Below are positions 36,801 through 48,800 of a stretch of DNA of 64,000 bases, one piece after another. The notes under the pieces are model-generated. The model was not told where the DNA came from, ran no database searches, and worked only from the letters and a program-made list of their open reading frames with translations. A program made the translations under genes and the position numbers. The stretch's first letter is position 1. Each line of letters begins with the position of its first letter. The stretch is from Limnephilus marmoratus (taxonomy: Eukaryota > Arthropoda > Insecta > Trichoptera > Limnephilidae), in NCBI GenBank assembly GCA_917880885.1, contig OU862920.1:1674001-1738000 (forward strand), written 5' to 3'.

Positions 36801-39800
36801 TATCAAACTATAGACCTATTTGTATTATGTCTGCTTTACCCAAACTTTTCGAGTCATTAGTATTAGATACCATTGTAAAACCTATCAACAATATTATTGT
36901 TCCTAACCAACATGGCTTTATCAGAGGTCGATCTACCTTAAGTAATTTAACTATCTATAATAATTACATATCCGAATCCCTTAGTCTGAAACAACAAGTG
37001 GATTCTATATACACTGATTTCAGTAAAGCATTTGATAAGGTTCGACATCACATTCTTATATCCAAACTCCGACTGTTAGGCATTAAAGGAAGTTTATTGA
37101 CATGGATTATTAGTTACCTCAGTAATAGAGTGCTTAGTGTGAGGATTAATTTTATAGAATCCTATGTATTCGAGGCCACAAGTGGTGTCCCGCAAGGGTC
37201 CCACCTCGGCCCAATATTCTTCTTAATATTCATTAATGACATTGTAAATATATTTAAAGATGTACAAGTCCTACTTTTTGCAGATGATCTAAAATTGTTT
37301 AAAAAAATACGAAATATATATGATTGCCTAATTTTACAAGCTAATTTAGATGAATTTTTTAAACGGTGCGAACAAAATATGTTATTTTTGAATACTGAGA
37401 AATGTCAAGTAATACGATTTTCCAGAACTCATTCTCATATTTTACATGAATATAATTTTAATAATGTTAAATTAACACCAGTATTACAAATTCGCGACTT
37501 GGGAGTTATATTCGATTCAAACTTAACATTCACACCACATATAGATAATATAACTAATAAGGCTTTAAAGATTCTTGGCTTCCTTTGTAGAACCCTAACT
37601 GATTTTAAGTCCTTGGATTGCATGAAAACACTCTACATTTCATTAGTTAGATGTCAAGTTGAATATAATTCACCTATTTGGTCCCCTTTCTATAAAGTAC
37701 ACTCTAACAAAATAGAACGAGTTCAACACAAATTTCTTAGGTACTTAAATTTCAAACTCAAAATTCCAATAGAAAACATTAATTATTTAAGTTTAATGAA
37801 TCGACTAAATTTAATTACGCTGTCTGACAGAAGAATCATTTCAGACCTAATTTTATTTTACAGAATTATGAACAACCTAATTGACAGCCCTGCCATCGTT
37901 TCTACTATTAAACTTCTTGTACCGACAAGGAATACTAGTCAAAATATAACATTCTTTTGCAACACATACACAACTAACTATCAATCACACTCACTTACCA
38001 ATAGGATGCATTATTTAGGCAACAAGTTTGGTGGTATTGTAGATGTATTTGCTGATTCCCTTTACATTCTAAAATGCAATTTAAACCAACACTTTGTTGA
38101 ATCCTACAAATTATTGTAACATGGGTATAATATATTTAACGATTTGATTTGTTATTGAAATGTTTATATTATATTTTGTTCTATGTTATTGTTAAATATT
38201 ACATTGTTTAAAATATTTCACGGTTTTCCACAAGAATATACAAGTGGTTTTTTTCTTTAAAAACTACTTGTATATTCTTAAAAGTTTTTTCACTTTTTAT
38301 AATTTTGGTATAAATTCTATGTATGTGTAATCCTAGATATATTAAATATTATTTTCTATTCTATGTAAAAGCCCCTACGGGCGTATAACAACAATAAATA
38401 AATAAATAAATAAAATTTATGTTCAGTTTCAGCAGATTGAATTTGAATAAAATCACTTCTTCAAAGATATTTTTGATATCCATTCCAAGTTTAATGTAAA
38501 CTTTGGAAATACTCGTATATCAAAACACTTTTTGCAGATTTAAGTAAGAAGATGCACTTTATCAGAACTGTATATTTTTGGGTATTTTTATTTTTCTGTT
38601 GTGGTGTTAAATTTGTCGTTATTTTATTGGTCAACGACATAAATATTCTTAACACTATAATATAATATGAATTTATAAGACCGTTTGTATTGGACACGTT
38701 AGTGGAGCCCGCGCAAATACTATAAATTCAATTGCACACTATTCAACACACACGTGGGCACATTGATTCCTGAAGTGTTCAGGTAGAGTCCAGCTTATAA
38801 AGGCAGCAAGAACTTTGTAAGAGCAGTAGGAAAGTAGTCAATTAAACAACTTATTTATCTTTTGAGGAGTGCTTGAGTGTAGTAGTTACTTCTATATTGA
38901 TTGAGCAAAAATTGTACATTAAATTTCTCACACGTGTTCAATGGGGTTAATTATTTTAATATCATCTTTATATCCTCATGGAGTTGAATAAAGAATACTA
39001 TTTTTAAATGTCTGACAAGACCGAAAATTTATTAAAATAAATTGCGATAATCTTACAATTACATTAAGGATGCGTGATAAGAAGTGATGGTGTGATTTTA
39101 TATTATTATATCATATTTACAATACACAGACGTGATAATTATTTTATCAGAGTATTAATGTCTAAATATATCATATTTACAATACACAGACGTGATAAGA
39201 AGTGATGGTGTGATTTTATATTATTATATCATATTTACAATACACAGACGTGATAAGAAGTGATGGTGTGATTTTATATTATTATATCATATTTACAATA
39301 CACAGACGTGATAATTATTTTATCAGAGTATTAATGTCTAAATATATCATATTTACAATACACAGACGTGATAATTATTTTATCAGAGTATTAATGTCTA
39401 AATATATCATATTTACAATACACAGACGTGATAATTATTTTATCAGAGTATTAATGTCTAAATATATCATATTTACAATACACAGACGTGATAATTATTT
39501 TATCAGAGTATTAATGTCTAAATATATCATATTTACAATACACAGACGTGATAATTATTTTATCAGAGTATTAATGTCTAAAAAATTAAGATCGCTTAAA
39601 TCTCTTAAAATGACGTAAATTTGGGAGGCGGGTATGGGTGTTATTATTGTTATTATTGTTATCACCCCGGGAACCATTTATTGGATTACCAACACCTCTT
39701 CCATAGGTCAACCCATGTGGTTCGTTACGTTTGGTGACTTTTGCTTTTACGTTACGCGGGGGTGCCCGGGCTCATGGTGTGAGGTTTATCCAGGTCTTGG

Positions 39801-42800
39801 CGGCGGATGCGTCTGTCCACCTGCTGCGTGGCGGAGAGAGACTGGTTGAGGGAGGCCTTTTGACCTTTCCAGCCGGACTCCTCGACCCATCGCCTTGCCC
39901 CGCCGTTGGAGGGATGGATTCATACGTCCGTCACTCCTGGATTCACTGACCCCCATATTCCTATCCACACCTAATACCCATTTCTTTCCCAGAACTTCAT
40001 GTACTTCCTTTCCTTCAAAATACCCACCACAAAGCATCCTCTAAGATGACATGAACCCTGAGGGAAATTATTTTCCTCGGGGCCCCCTGTGTGGAGCATT
40101 ATTAATAAAAAAGCATACTTGCTGCGGCACGTCCGATATCTTACTAATATTATAAACGAGAAAGCTTGTATGGATGTAGGTTTGTTTGTTACTCTTTCAC
40201 TCAAAAACCAGTGAATGTATTTGAATGAAACTTTACAATAATATAGCTAATACATCAGAATAACATATAAGCTATAATTTATGTTGCTAGCTAGGAAGGG
40301 GGCGCGGGAGGGGAACGGGGACGAACGGGAAAGGTGATTCAGGGAGAAACAATATATCTCTTTGAATATGGAGTTGCAACGCATGCCGGGAACCAACTAG
40401 TACTGTTTATAAAGCTTATAAATGAAATTAAATCAATTTTTGGTAATTGCATCATAAATAATGTGCTTTATTTTGGTACTTTTTGGTTGAAATGTTGATG
40501 TAATAAAAAATGAACCTTGCAAATCCTGAACGCGTTCGGATACCCGGTGGCCGTCTCCGTGCGATCGAAGAACTCGAGCATGCGCGGCAGCCGGAACAGG
40601 CGGTTGACGCGCACGATGACCGCGCACGGCACGTTGGCCAGGCACGGCGCGGGCGGCCACCACACGTACAGCAGGTCGGTGGGGAACAGCGACACCAGGT
40701 CCCAGCGCCAGGCCGCGGAGCGCAGGTAGTGCCGGCGCAAGCTGGACACGGACCGCACCAGGAGTCCCTGCTCCAGGTATCCTGAAATTCACACGAGGAG
40801 CACACTGCAGCGACCATTATAACACACTTTTTACATTATATTAAACTTCGCAACGTTTTGAGTTTCGCTTTGCATAGTACATAATAATAATATATTAGGT
40901 TTAATTCACACTTTTTTAAGAAAAGTATAACAATTAGGAAGGCGGGTTTAGGTACCCCCCCTGAACCATTTATTGGATAATAAACATATCTGGTCACCCA
41001 AGTGACATTCTACGGCCGACTTAGCAGGGTTTATGGGATGAGGCTATTCTATTCTATTTCATCAGTTTACATGTTATACTTTTTGCCATTTTTTTAACTA
41101 CCGTACTAGGCTAATAGTCCAGTAAAGGAAGGAGTTGTAGAGTGCGTGAGCAGGAACCTAAGCGATTCTTTCAGGACTTGTTTAGGGTGCTTAGGGTGTG
41201 AACATACTAAAAGTCCTGACGTCTAGGTGGTGAGTTAGGGGGGGGGGGAAGGTCCCGAAGATTTTCGGGTTTCCGTTTATATCTCAAAAACGGTGCGTCG
41301 CAGAGGAAAACTTTATTAGAATAAGTAAAAGCTCATAAAATTATCTACAACTTTTATTCTATATGTAATTTTGGAAATCCCAACCGTTTTTGAGTTATAC
41401 GCTCCACAAATGTCAATATTTTCGAAAAAAATCATTTTACCTCACATTTTTCATCAAACATTCCTTCATATCGTCTAAAATATTCATCCAAGAATGAAAT
41501 TTATTTAAAAAAGTTGTAAATAATTTAATTACCTTTTAGAATATATATACATATGTAAATAAATCTCCAACTGGTAAATATTTACAGCAATTTTAAGTTT
41601 TTTCGTAAAATGTCGTCATTTTTAGAAAAAGCTGTTTTTTCTTACCAAATTATTAAGACGGGTTTTTTCTTCATGGGAAATTCCTTATTAATTTTTGTAC
41701 GCAAGAAAGCAGGTAAGTTGTTCTCGAACAGATGATTAGTGGAATTCATTTTATAACCATTATTATTGTCAAGGGTGATTAGGTTAGTCGTCGGAGATGC
41801 TACAATAACGTGCTACGATGCTGTTCGAGTTGGTGAAAAAGCAATGAATGAATGCGATAGTGGGCTTGACATTCTCAGACATCAAGTTGTCCCGCAAAGT
41901 TCAGGCATTCCCAATGTCTTCTGTCAGCTCGTCGATAAAAATTCATGATGAAAAGGTTGCAGTTGACCCAACATTTCTGTTTCAGCGGATGTGTATAAGC
42001 AAACGATCAGATGCGGATTTGATGAAATTCCTTGAGTATGAGTTCGCTTTTTCGTTTCATCGAGTTTCGAATCACAAAGTGCTAAATATGTTTTCACTTC
42101 AAAATTAAAACACGCAATCTTCAGAACAACATGAAAAATGAAATAAGTGAAATATACCAAAGTGAAGTGAACTTTGTGTTATGTATTATTTCGTAGTCAT
42201 GATTTTGTCAATTGCATGCCTCACCATTATGCAGGTGAGAATAGAGTCACATTTCAAGCAATAACTATTCTGGTATTGGAACTACTCCTAAAGTTTCGTT
42301 GAAATTCAATTAGTTGTATCAAAAGACCGTTTACGTCAATATGATTCAATCAATTAAATGACGAACATTCATGCTCGTTTTCATGAACTAAATTAATTAT
42401 AATACATGGTAATGTCGGAGGCAACTATTATTATTTTGCTAAAGGACTGTTTAGTTAGGCAGCCGATGTGCTGTGTTATCTAATCATTCTCAGTATGCTC
42501 AATGCAAGCAGTTATGGAATGATGTATCGAGGGTTGCAAATCATCTTTATACTTTTTGTTTTGAAGAGTTTTATTTTTCTGTTTAGGTATAATGTAAAAA
42601 CTTGTTCCTCTCTTTTCTTTTTCTATATCATGCACTTTGTCGTGTACATTTTGAACTTTAAACTTTTCTATATCATGCTCTTTGTCGTGTAAATTTTGAA
42701 TTTTAAACTTTTCTATATCATGCACTTTGTCGTGTAAATTTTGAACTTTAAACTTTTCTATATCATGTACTTTGTCCTGTAAATTTTGAACTTTAAACTT

Positions 42801-45800
42801 TTTTATATCAAGCACTTTGTCGCGTAAATTTTAAACTTTTCTATACCTTGCACTCTGTCGTGTATATTTTGAACTTTAAACTTTTCTATATCATGCACTT
42901 TTTCGTGTAAATTTTGAGCTTTAAACTTTTCTGTCATGCACTTTGTCGTGTAGATTTTGAGCTTAAAACTTTTCTATCATGCACTTGGTCGTGTGACCAA
43001 GTGCATGATAGAAAAGTCGAAGATCAAAATCGTGAGCTTAAAACTTTTCTGTCATGCACTTTGTCGTGTAGATTTTGAGCTTAAAACTTTTCTGTCATGC
43101 ACTTTGTCGTGTAGATTTTGAACGTAAAACTTTCACCTGTAAATTTTGTATTATTGTCTAAAACTACATTATTATTTTTATGCCATCTGTAATTTAAAAA
43201 CTGTTTTTTTTTCTCGTTTCTTATAATATATTATTTTCATATAAATGTACATTCCTACCTACCGTATATAACTATTATTTATTTGAGTATTTGTTTTTTT
43301 TATTTTAACATATATATCTGTAATTACGTAAAATCCCATCAGGGCGTTGAAAATTAATGATTAAATGTTAATTTGAAAAATAAAAATTCATTTTAAAATT
43401 AATATCAAGCTTTCCATACTTTTGGTCAATTTGAGCAAGCTATAATAAATTTTCGTTATATGTTTTTGGGGTGTTGTGCCGTGTTGCGCTACCTCCTTCT
43501 TTAGCCAACGTTTCGGACATCGTTGCAGTGTCCATCATCAGGGCAGATCCGGCAGATCCGGTAGATGTACACATCTACCGGATCTGCCGGATCTGCCCTG
43601 ATGATGGACACTGCAACGATGTCCGAAACGTTGGCTAAAGAAGGAGGTAGCGCAACACGGCACAACACCCCAAAAACATATAACGAAAATGCTTCTGGCC
43701 GTGAAAATCTTAAAACTTATCCAAGCTATAATAAATATTGAAATTTATAAAATTTAGGTAGGTGATTTTAATAAATTTAAATGAATATGAATTTTAAGAT
43801 TTTTTTACATAAAAATATTGGATAAACGGAGAATCTCTAATTATTAGTATTTTTTTACATAAAAATATTGAATAAACGGAGAAATCTCCGTGGATTATTA
43901 ATTGTCTTTAAACGGCGGTGAGAATTTATTTGTTTACTGATCATTAATCTGGATCACCACGCGGTAGAAGTAGAAAGTCGCTAGATGTCGCTTTCTTTTC
44001 TTTTGCTTAGTTTTTTAAAGTGGTGTGAAGATTGGATATTGATTTCACAAAATAATTTTTTTTTTTTGGATTTCGTAGGTTTTGAACCTGCGTTCGCTTG
44101 ACGTCTGTCTCTCTGGCCACTGAGACTATCTTGCCAACTACGCTATGAAGGCACGCGCCGTGGTGCAAATTTACGGCGTTATATTAGAACCGAGTATTTG
44201 TGTAGAACTGAGTTGTGACGCATTTCCGTTTCACCTGAATTTTAAGTCACTAACGGCGCTAAAGAAATTTCGCTTCAAAAATAATTATTTTAATTTTAAA
44301 TATGATATTTTGAATGGCGTGAATTACGATTTTTCACATTGGCTATTTTTAGGATTATATTCATGGCATTCAGTGCATATATTTGAGAGAAAACTGAAAA
44401 GAATTATTATTTTCTGTTTCTGACAATCATGTTTGACAGCTGACCAAACGAACACGCATAAATCGATTAAACGCAGATGAGCCGAACAGCGACTAACGTG
44501 TACCGTTCAAATATGATGATTTTGACCTGAATTAGAACACTAGTTTATAATTTTAAGGAGTAAAAACAACTTCCACGCCATGGTCCAAAGACAAACAAAA
44601 TACTAAAAGAAAACATAAATATATGATTTTTGAAGTGAAACTTCCTTAGCCCCGTTAGAGTGATTTGAAATTCGGATGAAACGGAAATGACGCACTACGA
44701 CACCTGCGAAGCGTCAAACTGGGCTCAAGGCTCCTATTGGTTGAGATATAAAACGGAAACGACGATAGGTCTGCGCTCATTAGCCGCTTTGTTTTTTTTA
44801 CGGGACGTCGGAATGTAAAGCGTAAATTCGCGCCTCGCCGAGCGCGTCCCATACCGCAGCGGTATAGTGCATCGTAAATCTCAGGTTCGAGTCCTAAGAA
44901 ATCCACAAAAAAACATATTAGTTTTTATAAATTAATATCCAATCTTCAAACCACTTTAAAATAAACAGGCACAAGAAAGCGACATCTAGCGACATTCTAG
45001 TTTCACTTCTATCGCGTGTCTATCATTCTAATTTTTTTTTGCTTTTAAATGATTTGTTATTCTAATGTTTCTGCCAACCCTATGTTCTAGAACAATGGAT
45101 CATCTTGGAATTCCTCCACGTCAAAGTAAAATGCGGCCATTACGAACCTACTTGAGCCGAGCGTGGTTCCAATTCACCTACATGGTCCTACACACCGTCA
45201 TGCAGACCTCCTAGTCATGTCAACATTATTATATACAGCCACTAGCGCCTTTATTTACATTCAGCTACAGAGGTGCTCTCAATAATACAGAGTATTGTGG
45301 TAAATTAATGTTTTCAAGAGGAACATTATTAAACCAAATTAAGCCATTATTTTTATTTTCATGATCTTCATAATTATTTTTTTGTTATTAAAAAAAAATA
45401 TTTGCACAAAGTTTAACATATTTGATAACAAAATAATTTTTATGTATAAAAATGAACATTTCATTGTTTGTCCCGTATGCATACATCATGCTACAGTATG
45501 CTACATTATTCATCCGATTGCGCTAAAACTTTTCGCGCCGGCAAATATTGCTTTATACATATAATGGTGAGCTCTGGCCAGGGCTGGGCAGTATTTGAAT
45601 TAGGTGTATTTGAAATACGTATTTAAAATACAAATTTGTAATTGTATTTCAATTACTTCCTAAAAATGTATTTTGTAATTTGTATTTCAATCACCTAGTG
45701 CTGAGGTATTTCGTAATTTGTATTTCAAATACTTATGCTTCAAAATACATTTAGCGATCGTAATAATGATTTTGAAAAATAAACTGACATAGATACGAGA

Positions 45801-48800
45801 CAAGTTAGATAGTATATGCCACGCTAGAATTTAAAGCAACATATGTTAATATTTAGAGTTGGCTAAAGGTACGTCAAAGCAAGTATCTTGGCAATTGTTG
45901 TTTTCATCGGTTCGCGGTATTTATTCACGAAGACGTGAGTTAATTGATAATGGATGATAAAATTCCGTCATTGCTTTGTATTGTACATTTTTGTGTCAAT
46001 GTATTAGATCAAGCACCACAGGAATAATTTGACTGAATATAAAATTATTTTTAAGTTAATTACAGTAGAGCGCACTTGAAGTGAAATAACACAAAACAGC
46101 GCTATACAAATGTCATGTTATTAAAATAATAATAATTATTATCTAAAGCAATAGATTGGTATGATTGGCACGTCTCTGTTTCACTCTGCTCAGCTTTGCT
46201 TCTATGGAAATGCACCCTTAGATGAGGGCACTTATGACAATTTATTGCAACCAAAGGTTAACCAAATGCATATTGTATTTTGTAATTTGTATTTTGTATT
46301 TGAAATTAAAAAAATGGTTAAAATTCTGCATTTTGTGTTTTGTATTTCAAATACACGACTTGAAAGTATTTTGTATTTCGTATTTTAAATACTTACGAAA
46401 AATTATTTTGTAATTTGTATTTTAAATACAGTAAAGCATGTCTTTTGCACAGCCCTGGCTCTGGCGTTGTGAAATTATTCCCTGTACCGTTCATTCAATT
46501 GCGATGAAACTTTGGTGAGATGTTATGCCCGCAAATGTTTCTATACATAATAGTGAGCTCTGGCGTTATGAATTTTTTTATAAAATGTGATAGCGGGAGG
46601 GAGGAAAGGGGGAAGGGGGAAAGGAAGGGGAAATTCTGTAGGGGGGAGTTGAATGAAAGAGTGGGGGGGGGACGAGTTGGGGGGGAATAATTCAAAATGG
46701 TTCAGTAAACAGAATTTAAGCACGAACACTTTCTTTGAGTGGCATTGCAACGCATGCCAGGTACTCGTTAGTAATTAATAAATAATTGAATAAACATTCG
46801 TCTTATTAATTTGGTTACATGAACTTCCATAGAAAGCTGTGCTTGTGTGTATGGAGAAAGGTGTTATTTATTTAGTTTTAAGATTTTTTATTAGATACTG
46901 TTGTTTCTTTATGTGATTTTAAATTTTGATAATTTTATTAATTTTTATTTTATTTATTTTTGAAGTGAAAACTTCTATAGCACTGTTGTGATTTGAAACG
47001 AAAAGAAGCGACACTAAAAATAGGCAAATACATACATCTATAGGATTTAGACTGCGGGAGAATGTGCGGTGCTTCGTGGTCTCCCCACTATTGTCTATTT
47101 TAGTTTTCTGAATGTTTCACTTCTACCGCGTGTGAATTGCGTAATATGATTATTTTAAATTTTATTTTTATTATTACTTTTTGAGCAATGTGAAGTTATT
47201 GTGTGTGGGTATTATGTATAAGCGACTCCCCATCGTATTATACCATACTGGATTATGGATTGTGTGATATGATGTACTTGTAGTAATTTTCTATTACAAA
47301 ATGAGGGTGATATACAGTGATTTGTTTACACTTTTTAATATTGCTTGATTTACAAAAGTAATTGACTCAAACAAATATGTAATAGCAAGAAAATTCATTC
47401 GTGTATCATTTCCATCAACATTTCAAAGCCTTATCAAAACTTGACAATTTTCATATCCAATTGTAACTTCAGTTTGTCGAGCATGTCACATAAGCGATTC
47501 TAAAAATATATATTTATCAATAAGGTTAATAAAAATGCTTGTAACTTATAATGCTCCTGATAATTTTTCGAACTCGTTTGAGGGTAGGCAATATTACAAT
47601 TTGGGCGGCCAGTGCCATTATTGGATGACCAACCATAGGATACCCTAACTGGCAAGCTATGACGGGGTTACTTAGCAGGGGTGCCCGGATTCATCAGGTG
47701 AGGCATTTTCCAGGCCTGCTACGTAGCTGGTGGGCTAGACCGGGAGAGGCCGGGTTGGGGAGACCTTTAGACCCTTCCCGCTGGTCTCTTTCGACCCATC
47801 GTCTTGTTCCGCAGCGGGAGGGATGGATTCATGTCACTCGTTGACACACTTATCTCTAAATTCCTACCCTTCCTTCGTACCTCTTTCCTTCTTCTTTCCT
47901 TAAAAAAACCATCCACACCGCATCCCCAAAGGTGACGCAGGTCTTGAGGGAAATTATTTTTCCCATGATTTCCTGTGTGGGGTTAATGTAAAAAAATCGA
48001 TAGACTACCTACTTGAAAAAGGTAACGTTTGGGACTGGGAACTGGTACTTGAATCCAGATCCTGTAATCTTACTAGGACTGGCGTCTCTTCCAAATGAGC
48101 CATTGATGACCCTCGTGGTTGAGGGGTAAGGCTCTCGACTAGCAATCCGTGTTACTATTTTTCGTTTCATACTAAAGGATATGAGAAAAATTATTTCACT
48201 CGGGGCCTGTGTCATCTTAGGGGATGCCCTGTGAAGGGTTTTTATGGAAAGAAAGGAGAGGAAGTTCTGGGAAGGAAAATTGAATTAGGGATGGGTAGGT
48301 ATCAGGGGGTCAGTTTGTCCAGAAGTGACGGACGTATGAATCCATTCCTCTAATTGAGATGCAAGGCGATAAGTTGAGAGTTCAGCTAGAGAGGTCAAAA
48401 GACTTCCCTCTACCAGTCTCTCTCCTACTCACCAAAACTAACGAACCACATGAGGTGACCTATGGCAGATGTGTTGTTTATCCAATAAATATCGAATCCA
48501 TAATTGCAAAAGCTTCCAAGGCACTTGGCTTCATCCTCAGAACCGGCAAACACTTTAAAAAGGTAAACACTATGAAAATGCTGTACTTTGCGTATGTACG
48601 CAGTTCTCTGGAGTACGCCTCTCAAGTCTGGAATCCCAGGTACACAACATACATAGAAAGGATTAAGAAAATACAAAATCGTTTTCTACGATACCTTGAT
48701 TTTCGGGGATATCGTCCTCATCTAAGTTATGTGGAGTCAGCCACGTTTTTCAAAATCTCGTCACTAGAAAATCGTAAAAATTCTGCAGACGTAATATTCT

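Noticed and set aside
39250..39618. 122-codon repetitive protein
   Set aside because: It is the 60-bp satellite read in one frame (20 codons per unit), with no start context or splice support.
40433..40817. Six overlapping frames on both strands
   Set aside because: Only the minus frame giving [11 protein letters not shown] and [13 protein letters not shown] is homologous to CNG channels; the others are GC-driven shadows.
44835..44908. Functional tRNA gene on the plus strand
   Set aside because: Perfect B box but no complete cloverleaf; it lies inside an inverted-repeat element.
46495..46750. Proline-rich minus-strand protein
   Set aside because: Comes from a G-rich run inside dispersed repeat H.
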